From BOG-1363 sp043775355 (GTDB taxonomy: Bacteria; Planctomycetota; UBA11346): a DNA stretch of 64,000 bases. The notes beneath the pieces are model-generated. The model worked only from the letters and a program-made list of their open reading frames with translations. It was not told the DNA's origin and ran no database searches. Within the stretch, counting starts at the first letter, position 1, and each line of letters opens with the position of its first letter. Of this stretch, positions 8,589 to 17,469 are shown one piece after another. Location of the stretch: the NCBI GenBank assembly GCA_043775355.1, contig JAYVSL010000025.1:1-64000 (forward strand). The letters run 5' to 3'. Position numbers and translations under genes: made by a program.

Positions 8589-8939
8589 ATGAAATCAGGC
8601 CTTATCATTACTGAATCGCGCATCGAAGACGTCCTGGTGCTCAAGCTCAGCGGCTACCTCGATGGCCATACCTTTGTTGAATTGGAAAAATCCCTCGACA
8701 CCGCCATCAAAGGCGGATCGCACCGCATCGTCATCGACTTAGCAGAGCTCACTTACATCGCCAGTGCCGGAGTCGGCGTCTTTATCAACTCACAACACCA
8801 AGTGCGCAAACACGGCGGTAGCCTGCAGTTGGTCAACCCAGCCCCAAGCGTACGCGAAGTGTTCGGCATCCTCGGTCTTGAAGTGATTTTCACTATTCAC
8901 CAGACGGTGGATCAAGGCGTTCGCGCCGCGCGCAAATAA
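8589..8939 (+). CDS. STAS-domain anti-anti-sigma factor
   Basis: A single-domain STAS protein of 116 residues. The segment DLAELTYIASAGVGVF contains the predicted phosphorylatable serine S59 at the start of helix 2, as in SpoIIAA and RsbV. In partner switching, the unphosphorylated form captures an anti-sigma kinase and so frees a sigma factor. SpoIIE-type phosphatases reactivate such proteins, and one lies 4 kb upstream. The anti-sigma kinase is not in this window. The gene has its own 214-bp upstream region, shared with divergent xseB. The following small gene starts 76 bp downstream. Confidence 0.88.
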   Translation: MKSGLIITESRIEDVLVLKLSGYLDGHTFVELEKSLDTAIKGGSHRIVIDLAELTYIASAGVGVFINSQHQVRKHGGSLQLVNPAPSVREVFGILGLEVIFTIHQTVDQGVRAARK

Positions 8940-9015
8940 TTTCGGCTGACGACCCACGATAAATTCTGCAACTTCGCCCTCGCTCATCCACGAACCTTTC
9001 GCCCTGGAGTTCGCC

Positions 9016-9243
9016 ATGTTCACCAAGGACCTGGAACGGCTCGTCCGCAGCATGGCCGCACAACGTCTCGACCCGGACTACATTCGTTATTATCTGATCG
9101 AGACTTATCAGCTCGATTCCAAGACGGTTGATGAAGTCTTCAAAGCCCAAGGCGTCGGCAAGGTGAAGGAAAAATTTTCCACCAAGTCGTCATCCGAAGC
9201 AAACGGCGGCGAGAAAAAAGTTCCGCGCAAACCGTTCAGCTGA
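9016..9243 (+). CDS. Small hypothetical protein
   Basis: A 75-residue protein that I do not recognise. Residues 1-45 look helical and amphipathic (LERLVRSMAAQRLDPDYIRYYLIETYQL). The C-terminal 30 residues are Lys/Ser-rich and probably disordered. There is no signal peptide or membrane segment. It follows the STAS gene in the same direction by 76 bp, so it may be cotranscribed. Its TGA is 49 bp from the end of the convergent ABC permease gene. A shape with a helical head and a basic tail could suit nucleic acid or protein binding, but that is speculation. The start is a plain ATG. Confidence 0.55.
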   Translation: MFTKDLERLVRSMAAQRLDPDYIRYYLIETYQLDSKTVDEVFKAQGVGKVKEKFSTKSSSEANGGEKKVPRKPFS

Positions 9244-9292
9244 TTTTTACGCCTCACAGGCGAGAGCCACCTCAATTGCCCTCGTGTTCGCA

Positions 9293-10969
9293 TCACTCGC
9301 GAAACAACGTGCTCACTCCGCGGCCCAGTACGGCGGACGATAGCCACAAACAGCTGGCGAGGAATAACATCGCCCACACGGCAAAAGCACAGGCGATAGC
9401 TGGGCCTTGGCCGAGGATGTTGACGAGCTCGAACAGCACTTTGGTAATCGGATAGGCGTCGTGACGTTGGGCGAGAATCAATGAGTCGCTGACTTCCAGC
9501 ATACTAAAACTAAACGTCAACAAGGCTCCTGCGGCGAGGCTGCCGGCGATGAGCGGAAACGTTATGCGACGCAGGCGTTGAACTAAACCAGCGCCAAGTG
9601 AGGCCGCTGCTTCTTCGTATACTGGCGGCACCTGCGCCAAGCCCGCTGCGCCAGCGCGAACCACGTGCGGCAAGCGGCGGACGGCATATGCGATAATCAG
9701 AATCGCGGTGGGATCACGAATGGGATCAAACAGCGCGCGTAGCGCTGGAATGCCCATGACCATGACCAAATAACCGAACGCCAAAATCACGCCAGGAATC
9801 GCTAACGGCAGCATCGCCAAGGTATCGAGCACTTGCCAGCCGCGTGGTCGCCAGCGGGTGGAAACCCAGGCGATGAAGGTTCCGAGCATCAGCGCCAAAA
9901 CCGTTGCGCCACCGGAGTAAATCACGCTATTCATCACGCCTGGAATCACCGCCGGATGTGCCAACGCATCGTTGATGTGACGTAAGGTCAGGCTCGCTGG
10001 TAACACCGTGCCATACCATGATCCTGAAATCGCGATGAGCACGACCGCCGCATGCGGAGCGATTGCCAGCGCCACAATAATGCTGACGACGCTGGCTGCG
10101 CACCAACCACGCCAGCCCTTCAGGCGCAGCGGAATCCACACGCCCGCATGTTTGCCGGCCATGGCGTCATGACGACGCAAGAACACCAAACGCGCAATCA
10201 AGTACAGCCCCACCGAAATGCTCAGCAAAATGACGACTAAGGCGAATGGTAAGGGATTCGAGTCGAGTTCTGTGAGTCCGTTAAAAATTTGCACGGGCGT
10301 GACCCGATCAAACCCAAGCATCAGCGGCGTGCCCAATTCGGTGAAGCTCCAGACGAATACCACGATGCCGCCGCCGAATAAACCTGGGCGGATCAGCGGC
10401 AAAACGATGCGGCGAAAACGCGTCCATGGTCCGGCGCCCATTAATTGCGCGGCCTCTAACAGTGATCCATCCATGCGGGTCAAACTTGCCGCAGTCGCAA
10501 GATACAGAATCGGATACAAGTGCAGCGCTTCGAGTACGCACACGGCGGCAAAACGATGTTCGCCCAGCCAATCAGGACCGTTTCCAGGATCGCACAATCC
10601 GAGCGCGACTAAGACGCTGTTCACCGCGCCATATTGGCCGAATAATTGTGCCACGCCGATAGCGCCAACAAACGGCGGTAAAATCAATGGTCCCAGAGCC
10701 AGCGCTTCCAGCCAGCGTTGGCCTGGGAAACGATAACGCGCTCCAATCCACGCCAAGGGCACGGCGATCACCATAGTCAGCATCGTGCTGACCACCGCGA
10801 TGGCGCCGGCATTCAGTAAGCCCTGTTGATAAACCGGATGCGCTATGGCGGCGTATAAAACGGCTGGCGATAAACCTTTCACGACGCTGATGCCCAGCGG
10901 TAACAGTAAGAACACCGCAAGAAAAATAGTCACCAGGACAATGGCTGACCAGCCGAAGAGCGCGCGCAT
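9293..10969 (-). CDS. Fe3+-type ABC transporter permease (fused two-domain)
   Basis: A 558-residue inner-membrane protein with about 12 helices, made of two fused BPD_transp_1 halves. Each half has an EAA loop that contacts the ATPase: LLEAAQLMGAGPWTRFRRI in the first and YEEAAASLGAGLVQRLRRI in the second. This is the layout of FbpB, SfuB and ThiP. With the partner genes upstream it forms an importer for ferric iron or a similar small solute. The start ATG overlaps the stop of the binding-protein gene by one base (TGATG), so translation is probably coupled. It is the last gene of the three-gene operon. Confidence 0.88.
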   Translation of the reverse strand: MRALFGWSAIVLVTIFLAVFLLLPLGISVVKGLSPAVLYAAIAHPVYQQGLLNAGAIAVVSTMLTMVIAVPLAWIGARYRFPGQRWLEALALGPLILPPFVGAIGVAQLFGQYGAVNSVLVALGLCDPGNGPDWLGEHRFAAVCVLEALHLYPILYLATAASLTRMDGSLLEAAQLMGAGPWTRFRRIVLPLIRPGLFGGGIVVFVWSFTELGTPLMLGFDRVTPVQIFNGLTELDSNPLPFALVVILLSISVGLYLIARLVFLRRHDAMAGKHAGVWIPLRLKGWRGWCAASVVSIIVALAIAPHAAVVLIAISGSWYGTVLPASLTLRHINDALAHPAVIPGVMNSVIYSGGATVLALMLGTFIAWVSTRWRPRGWQVLDTLAMLPLAIPGVILAFGYLVMVMGIPALRALFDPIRDPTAILIIAYAVRRLPHVVRAGAAGLAQVPPVYEEAAASLGAGLVQRLRRITFPLIAGSLAAGALLTFSFSMLEVSDSLILAQRHDAYPITKVLFELVNILGQGPAIACAFAVWAMLFLASCLWLSSAVLGRGVSTLFRE

Positions 10970-12561
10970 CAGTGCTGCTCCTGCATGCTGTCACGTGCCA
11001 GACGTGCCGCTGCGCGATAGTGATGTTGCGCGGCGATAGTCCATTCGCGCATGGTGGTGATGCGATCTTCCGCTAAACGTTTCTTGGCTTCGGCGATATT
11101 TCGGTAGTCATATGGCAGCCAAATAAATTCTTTCCACGCCGGTGAATCCGGACGATCAGCGGCGACAATCGCACGCCACGCATCCTGTAATTCTTGCCGT
11201 GGATCGAGTGCCACGGCTTTAATGGTGGAGCGAATCAGATCGAAATACGGTGCCGTCCACGCCGGTTCGAAATGAAAGGATTGTGCCAGCACGAAGGGAT
11301 CTTCACCAGGATCGCTGCTGTGCGCCAAATGCTCTGGCGTGAAAAGATCACGCCGCACCGACCACCGCCGCAATGCATAACGCTTCGGGCCACCGGGTTC
11401 GCCAACCCGATAATTCCACAGACGTTGGCCGTCGACCGACAACACAAAACGCATGAAAGCCACGGCCTCTGCGCGATGCGGCGCACCGCGTAGCAACGCG
11501 ATGGGGTCAGCGCTCATCGAAGTGCCCCCCTGCGGCGTGACGAAAACCACACGTTCGTGGCCGGATTCTTGCCGCGTCCATTCCGCTTCGCTGCGGCCAT
11601 AAAAATCAATGCACATTCCTGCGATAGCATCGCCGCGACCGATATCGCGCGGAATTTTCGACGCCGAATCGGTCACCAAACGCGCGTTGCCAACCATGGC
11701 TTTCATCAACGTCAGACCTTGACGCCAACCGGCATCCAACTGCTCGGCCGTTGCCGTCGCGAAAGTGGCTCCGCCGCCTTTTACTGCGCGTGCCAATTGT
11801 TCCTGTAAAATCATCACATAGCAGGCGGCGACAGATCCTGACTTGGTCGGATCTGCCACCACCAAATGGCCCATCAATGCGGGATGAGCCAGATCATCCC
11901 ATGATTTCAACGGTGAGGTGCGCTGATCTTCGATACGAGCAAACGGTCCCTGTCGTGGCGATACCAAGGCCTGCAAACGATCGGGGTTGTAGCAAATCCC
12001 AAAACTCGACAACGCCGTACCGTAGTAGCGTCCCTGAGCATCGTAAATAATTTCACCGGCCAGGGTCTGAGGAATAACCTCGTCGCGAAAAATCTCTGGC
12101 AACGCTTGCAACAGGCCGGCATCAACCAGATAGCCTTTCTCAGCAAGAATACGATTTTCAAATTCGCCGCCGCCAAAAAGCAGATCGATGTCAATGCCAA
12201 GCTCACTGGCAAGGAACGCTTTTCGTGCATCGGCATCAACAGACTTGGGATTATTAAACGTCGCACGATCAAAACCTGGCAAGCGTGCGGCGGCAACGGC
12301 GGTATATTGTTCGTTGATCAATTTACTGATATCGGACATGCCACCAGGAGTGCGCCAGTCGATCTCAACGTCATGGCCAAGCTCACGCACGGCAAAGGCG
12401 CTGAAAGCACGGGAAAACTCCGTGCGAATTGCTTCATTATTGGGCGTAATGATGACCAGCGGCAGCGCTTTTGACGCTCTCGCCACATGATGTTCGCGCA
12501 GTGCCAGCGGAATCACCAACAGCACAAGCGGAGCCAGCACGGCAAGCCAACGAGTCATCAT
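10969..12561 (-). CDS. ABC transporter substrate-binding protein (Fe3+/AfuA-like)
   Basis: A 530-residue periplasmic-binding-protein-like sequence. Residues 1-30 form a signal peptide or anchor (hydrophobic LAVLAPLVLLVIPLAL). The mature part starts with PLVIITPNNEAIRTEFSRAF, and VVADPTKSGSVAACYVMILQ is typical of the iron-binding AfuA/FbpA group. It is longer than the usual 340 residues, mostly through a C-terminal extension after the canonical fold. It should deliver substrate to the permease encoded next. It overlaps the ATPase gene by 4 bp and the permease gene by 1 bp. Ferric iron is the likely substrate by family, but another anion or a sugar phosphate cannot be excluded. Confidence 0.8.
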   Translation of the reverse strand: MMTRWLAVLAPLVLLVIPLALREHHVARASKALPLVIITPNNEAIRTEFSRAFSAFAVRELGHDVEIDWRTPGGMSDISKLINEQYTAVAAARLPGFDRATFNNPKSVDADARKAFLASELGIDIDLLFGGGEFENRILAEKGYLVDAGLLQALPEIFRDEVIPQTLAGEIIYDAQGRYYGTALSSFGICYNPDRLQALVSPRQGPFARIEDQRTSPLKSWDDLAHPALMGHLVVADPTKSGSVAACYVMILQEQLARAVKGGGATFATATAEQLDAGWRQGLTLMKAMVGNARLVTDSASKIPRDIGRGDAIAGMCIDFYGRSEAEWTRQESGHERVVFVTPQGGTSMSADPIALLRGAPHRAEAVAFMRFVLSVDGQRLWNYRVGEPGGPKRYALRRWSVRRDLFTPEHLAHSSDPGEDPFVLAQSFHFEPAWTAPYFDLIRSTIKAVALDPRQELQDAWRAIVAADRPDSPAWKEFIWLPYDYRNIAEAKKRLAEDRITTMREWTIAAQHHYRAAARLARDSMQEQH

Positions 12562-13592
12562 GTACGCAGCACGACCACATCGTCACGCGTTATCGACAAA
12601 TACACTACGTCGCCGACGGCGCGTGATGGCGGAGCTTGCTCAACCACTTGAAGTTCGGTTGAGCCACAGCGAATAGTCCACGCCGCATTGCCACCAAGAT
12701 AGGTTTGCGCACCAATCGTTCCGCTGATCGCACCGCTGGTAACGATACGTAAGCGTTCTGGACGAATGCACACGGTGACCGCCGTTCCTGGGGCAATTCC
12801 TTTGGGTACGAAAGCTGGCAGCACGCCCAAGGCACACATCGCCGTGTCAGCATCGCGAACCATGCCCGGCAATAAATTAGCATCGCCCAAAAAAGTCGCC
12901 ACCGCTGTCGAGGCCGGCTGGCCGTACACTTGGCGCGGAGTGCCGACTTGAGCCAAGCGCCCACCGGCCATGACCGCAATGCGATCGGCGGTGCTCAGTG
13001 CTTCTTCGCGATCATGCGTGACGTAAATCGCGGTGACTCCGGCGGCTTTACAAATGCGGCGGATTTCTACGCGCATGGTTTGCCGCAGTCGAGCGTCGAG
13101 ATTCGATAACGGCTCATCCAAGAGCAAAACTTGCGGGCGAATGACGAGGGCACGCGCGAGGGCAACACGTTGCTGCTGGCCGCCAGATAACTCAGCAATG
13201 CGACGGGCGCCAAAACCAGAAAGCTCAACCAAGGCTAAGGCCTCATCGACTCGGCGTGCGCGCTCTGCTGGCGCAACGCGACGCATCTCTAAACCAAAAC
13301 TGATATTTTCGGCAACCGACAAATGCGGCCACAAAGCGTAATTTTGAAACACCATGCCCAGATCACGGCGTTCAACTGGAAGCTGCGTCACGTCATCATT
13401 GGCAAAGCGAATCGTGCCGCTGTCTGGCGCAATGAATCCCGCGACTAAGCGCAATAGCGTGGTTTTTCCGCAGCCGCTACCGCCAAGCAAAAAAAACATT
13501 TCACCCGCCGCGATATCGAGACTGACGCGATCCAACACCGGCGTCACCCCGTCATAGCTTTTGCTCACTTCGCGAATTGAGACTGGGGTCAT
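12558..13592 (-). CDS. Fe3+-type ABC transporter ATP-binding protein
   Basis: A 344-residue ATPase. It shows Walker A GGSGCGKTT, the Q-loop in VFQNYALWPHL, signature LSGGQQQR, Walker B LLLDEPLSNLD and the H-loop in YVTHDREEAL. A C-terminal TOBE-type domain (about 245-344) is present, as in FbpC/PotA-type importers. The ATG at 13592 is chosen because it gives the usual opening (MTPVSIREVSKSYDG). A longer open frame to 13940 has a low-complexity N-terminus and overlaps the divergent gene. It is the first gene of the importer operon, with 119 bp between its start and the divergent exporter start. Confidence 0.9.
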   Translation of the reverse strand: MTPVSIREVSKSYDGVTPVLDRVSLDIAAGEMFFLLGGSGCGKTTLLRLVAGFIAPDSGTIRFANDDVTQLPVERRDLGMVFQNYALWPHLSVAENISFGLEMRRVAPAERARRVDEALALVELSGFGARRIAELSGGQQQRVALARALVIRPQVLLLDEPLSNLDARLRQTMRVEIRRICKAAGVTAIYVTHDREEALSTADRIAVMAGGRLAQVGTPRQVYGQPASTAVATFLGDANLLPGMVRDADTAMCALGVLPAFVPKGIAPGTAVTVCIRPERLRIVTSGAISGTIGAQTYLGGNAAWTIRCGSTELQVVEQAPPSRAVGDVVYLSITRDDVVVLRT

Positions 13593-13711
13593 GGCGCGGG
13601 AGTGTGTCGCGGTCTTGGTGGGCGCAATCCCAGCCAGCAAGGCAGATTGACGGGGCTGCGCCTTTTTTGCATTCAGAATTTTCGATTCCACATTAACCTT
13701 GTGCGCCTGTG

Positions 13712-15592
13712 ATGGCCCACCTTTCTGATCCTGTTGCTGATCCTGATCCGCATTCGAATTCGGCGCTCGTTCGGCGACTATTGGCGCTGAGTTGGCAATA
13801 CCGTGGGAAATGTTTGCTCGTGCTTGGCTATCAAGCGTTATTGCTGGCGTTCGCGCTGCTGGGATTGGCAGCCTTGGGCTTGGGCATCGACTTCCTGCAT
13901 CACCAGCTTCGCCCTGAGCGCGCCGCGCCGACGTGGCCATTCGGCTTTACGCCGCCTGCCACCTGGGCGCCGCTGAGCGTCATCGCGCTCATTGCTGGCA
14001 TTATGCTGATGCTCGCGTTGGCAAGAACGGTGCTGACGTATGTCTATTCGATGGCAGTGGCCTCGCTCACGCAGAAGGAAATCGTGGTTCATCTGCGCAC
14101 GGCGGTGTACGACAAACTTCAGCGTTTAAGTTTTCGCTTTTTTGACGCCAATGCATCTGGCACCATCATCAATCGCGTCACTGGCGACGTGCAGAATTTG
14201 CGCCTTTTCGTCGACGGCGTGATCATTCAGGGCGTCATCTTATTTCTGTCGCTGATCGCCTACATCATTTACATGGTTCAGTTGCATGTGTGGTTGACGT
14301 TGGCGTGTCTCGCTACGGCGCCGCTGCTGCTCATCACTTCGCTGATATTTTCGCACTACATTCGTCCTGCTTATGCGCGTAACCGTGAACTGGTTGACGC
14401 CATGGTTGGCCGACTGACCGAAGATATTCAAGGTATTCAAGTCGTGAAAGGCTTCGCGCGCGAACGTGAAGCCTGTGCGGCGTTCGCACGCGCGACCGAC
14501 GCCGTACGCGATCAACAACAGCAAATATTTTGGCGCGTCAGTCTGTTCGGTCCTGGGATGGATCTGCTGACGCAACTTAACCTCGCGGTACTGTTACTCT
14601 ATGGCGGTTGGCTGGTCATCGATGGTCAGCTTCCGCTTGGTACCGGGTTAGTTGTTTTTACGGGCTTGCTGCAACAGTTCAGCGGACAAGTAGCGACCAT
14701 TTCAAATTTAATCAATTCGATTCAACAAAGTTTAATCGGCGCCAAACGAGTTTTTGAAATCATCGATGCGCCACTGGAGGTCGCCACGCGAACGAATGCT
14801 ATTCGTCTGCCCAAGGCCCACGGTGCGCTGTGTTTTGAGCACGTGTCATTCGCCTATAAAACCAACACCAGTGTTTTAAGCGAACTCAATCTGACGGTAA
14901 AATCAGGACAATGTGTCGCCATTCTTGGCGCCACGGGTTCGGGAAAAAGTACGTTGATGTCGCTCATTCCGCGCTTTTACGATCCCACGGCTGGGCGCAT
15001 CACCCTTGACGGCCATGATCTGCGCGATCTCGACCTTGACGATGTGCGACGTAATGTTGGCGTAGTGTTTCAAGAGAGCTTTTTATTTTCCAATACGATT
15101 GCCGCCAATATTTCCTTTGGCCATCCCGAAGCGACCTCGGCCCAGATCGAGCGAGCAGCCCGCATTGCTCAGGCTCATGATTTTATTTCCAACCTGCCCA
15201 GAGGTTACGACACCATCCTCGGCGAAAGTGGCGTCGGACTTTCTGGTGGTCAGCGTCAACGGCTGGCCATTGCACGCGCAGTTTTGTTAGAGCCACCGAT
15301 CCTGCTGCTCGATGATCCGACCGCCGCGATCGACGCTGAAACTGAGCAGGAAATTCTTGCGGCGATGGGCACGGCCTCGGCTGGACGCACGACCTTTATT
15401 ATTGCCAATCGCGTTTCGACTTTGCGTCGCGCTGATCTGATCGTCGTCATCGATGACGGACGAATCATTCAGCAAGGCAGCCACGACGAACTCATGGCGC
15501 TTGACGGTCCGTACCAAGCGGTGGCAAAATTGCAGTTGGTCGACGACGTAAACGACGCTGAAATCAGCACAGATCGTGGCAACCTGGCATGA
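13712..15592 (+). CDS. ABC exporter subunit with degenerate ATP site (heterodimer partner 1)
   Basis: A 626-residue half-transporter: six TM helices (about 35-340), then a nucleotide-binding domain. Walker A (GATGSGKST) and signature (LSGGQRQR) are intact. The Walker B glutamate is replaced by Asp (LLLDDPTAAID) and the H-loop histidine by Asn (IIANRVST). Such substitutions mark the non-catalytic subunit of heterodimeric exporters such as BmrCD or TM287/288. The next gene has the matching changes. It overlaps that gene by 4 bp. A GTG at 13709 directly precedes the chosen ATG. The substrate (drug, lipid or peptide) is unknown. Confidence 0.9.
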   Translation: MAHLSDPVADPDPHSNSALVRRLLALSWQYRGKCLLVLGYQALLLAFALLGLAALGLGIDFLHHQLRPERAAPTWPFGFTPPATWAPLSVIALIAGIMLMLALARTVLTYVYSMAVASLTQKEIVVHLRTAVYDKLQRLSFRFFDANASGTIINRVTGDVQNLRLFVDGVIIQGVILFLSLIAYIIYMVQLHVWLTLACLATAPLLLITSLIFSHYIRPAYARNRELVDAMVGRLTEDIQGIQVVKGFAREREACAAFARATDAVRDQQQQIFWRVSLFGPGMDLLTQLNLAVLLLYGGWLVIDGQLPLGTGLVVFTGLLQQFSGQVATISNLINSIQQSLIGAKRVFEIIDAPLEVATRTNAIRLPKAHGALCFEHVSFAYKTNTSVLSELNLTVKSGQCVAILGATGSGKSTLMSLIPRFYDPTAGRITLDGHDLRDLDLDDVRRNVGVVFQESFLFSNTIAANISFGHPEATSAQIERAARIAQAHDFISNLPRGYDTILGESGVGLSGGQRQRLAIARAVLLEPPILLLDDPTAAIDAETEQEILAAMGTASAGRTTFIIANRVSTLRRADLIVVIDDGRIIQQGSHDELMALDGPYQAVAKLQLVDDVNDAEISTDRGNLA

Positions 15593-17469
15593 CCGATCCA
15601 CAAACCACGCAACGTCGACGCAGCGCGCTCAAACTGACGCAGGTCGTGCGGCCAGCCAATGAAGAGGAAGAATACGATCGACGCCCGCTGGAATGGGGGC
15701 TGATTCGCAGGCTTTTTTCGTACGCAACACCCTACCGTTCGCTGGTCCGCTGGTTGATGGTGTTAGTAGTCCTGCGATCCATTCAGCTGCCTTTGCTTGC
15801 ATGGATCATCGCCCGCGTCATCGGTGGACCGATCACCAACGGCGATTGGGCCGGCACCATCCACGGCGCGGGCTGGTTTCTCGCCCTGGCCATGGTGACG
15901 GTTCTTTGCACGCATTTTCGCCAGCGTTTGGCGCTGCAACTTGGCGAAGCGGTGGTGCATGATCTGCGCATCGCCATCCATGAACATCTTCACCGTTTAA
16001 CCATGGGATATTTCACCCGTACGAAAATCGGCCGCATCATTGGCCGAGTCACCGGGGATGTTGAATCGGTGCGTAATGGAGTGCAGGACGTGCTGTTCGT
16101 CAGCGCCGTCCAAATAGGTCACATGCTGGTCGCTGCGATATTGATGCTGTGGTACGATTGGGCGCTGTTTCTGGTGGTGTTAGCGTTGGCCCCAGTGCTG
16201 TGGGTGATCAATCGGCTGTTTCGCGCCGACATGAGTCGCGTCTCTCGCGAATCCCAGGAAAGTTACAGTCGTATGACCGCGACGCTGGCGGAATCCGTCA
16301 ATGGCATTCGAGTGACCCAAGGTTTTGTTCGCCAAGACATCAACGCCGGATTATTTCGTTTGCTGATCGTCAATCATGCGCGGATCAATTTGAGTGTCGC
16401 ACGGGTGTCAGCCATTTTCGTCCCCTTGCTCGATTTTAACAGTCAGATGTTCATCAGCGTGATGTTGTTTATTGGCAGCTGGCAAGCGCTGCATGGCCAA
16501 GCAGGCATTGAAGACATTATTATGTTTTTCTTTCTGGCTGGCATGTTCTTCAATCCCATTCAAATCATCGGCACGCAGTACGGCCAAGCACTGACGGCGA
16601 TGGCTGGAGCCGAACGGGTATTTCGCCTGCTCGACACCAAACCTGATTGGGCCGATGCCCAGGACGCCAAGAGCCTCACCGAACTGCGTGGTCAGGTGGA
16701 ATTTCGTAACGTATCCTTTGCTTATGAGCCGACCCGCACAGTTCTGCATAACCTAAATTTTACTGCTGATTCCGGGCAAACCATCGCATTAGTCGGCCAC
16801 ACCGGCTGCGGAAAATCAACCATCATCAATCTGATTGCCAAGTTCTGGTTGCCCACCAGCGGCGAACTGCTGATTGATGGCCACGATATTTGCACCGTCG
16901 CGACCGCTTCACTCCACCATCACATGGGTATCGTGACGCAGGCCAACATTCTCTTTACCGGTACCGTGATGGAAAATATTCGCATGGGCCGACCAACGGC
17001 GACTGACCAAGAGGTCATCGAAGCCGTGCGCCGACTCGGCATCCTTGATCTGATCGCAGAACTGAGCAACGGCTTTAACACCGTGGTTGGAGAAAAAGGC
17101 AGCGGCGTTTCGCTCGGGCAACGCCAGCTTATTTGTTTTGCCCGCGCCATGCTCGCCGACCCACGCATCCTGATTCTAGATGAGGCAACCAGCTCAGTCG
17201 ACGCCATGACCGAATCGCGTTTACAAGCCGCGCTAGAAACCTTGCTTAAAGGCCGCACAGCCTTCGTTGTCGCCCATCGCCTATCAACTATTCGTCACGC
17301 TGATCAGGTGTTAGTGCTTGATCACGGTCACCTGGTCGAGCGAGGAACTCATAGTGAATTATTAGCGCTTGAAGGCACCTACGCGAAACTCCATCGCCGC
17401 TTTATTGCTAGCGATGAAAACGTAACCATGAGCACACGCAAACCGACCATTGCTCTGACGCAACGCTAA
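15589..17469 (+). CDS. ABC exporter subunit with catalytic ATP site (heterodimer partner 2)
   Basis: A 626-residue half-transporter with an unusually long polar N-terminus (about 45 residues), six TM helices and a nucleotide-binding domain. Walker A (GHTGCGKST), Walker B with catalytic Glu (LILDEATSSVD) and the H-loop (VVAHRLST) are canonical. The signature is altered to VSLGQRQ. In a dimer with the preceding protein this gives one competent site (this Walker A/B with the partner LSGGQ) and one degenerate site. Its TAA overlaps the convergent glnD stop by a few bases, so the two transcripts meet tail to tail with no spacer. Confidence 0.92.
   Translation: MTDPQTTQRRRSALKLTQVVRPANEEEEYDRRPLEWGLIRRLFSYATPYRSLVRWLMVLVVLRSIQLPLLAWIIARVIGGPITNGDWAGTIHGAGWFLALAMVTVLCTHFRQRLALQLGEAVVHDLRIAIHEHLHRLTMGYFTRTKIGRIIGRVTGDVESVRNGVQDVLFVSAVQIGHMLVAAILMLWYDWALFLVVLALAPVLWVINRLFRADMSRVSRESQESYSRMTATLAESVNGIRVTQGFVRQDINAGLFRLLIVNHARINLSVARVSAIFVPLLDFNSQMFISVMLFIGSWQALHGQAGIEDIIMFFFLAGMFFNPIQIIGTQYGQALTAMAGAERVFRLLDTKPDWADAQDAKSLTELRGQVEFRNVSFAYEPTRTVLHNLNFTADSGQTIALVGHTGCGKSTIINLIAKFWLPTSGELLIDGHDICTVATASLHHHMGIVTQANILFTGTVMENIRMGRPTATDQEVIEAVRRLGILDLIAELSNGFNTVVGEKGSGVSLGQRQLICFARAMLADPRILILDEATSSVDAMTESRLQAALETLLKGRTAFVVAHRLSTIRHADQVLVLDHGHLVERGTHSELLALEGTYAKLHRRFIASDENVTMSTRKPTIALTQR

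Noticed and set aside
12558..13940. A 460-residue version of the ABC importer ATPase
   Set aside because: The first 116 residues are Ala/Pro/Gln-rich, overlap the divergent exporter gene, and the family start MTPVSIREV lies at 13592.
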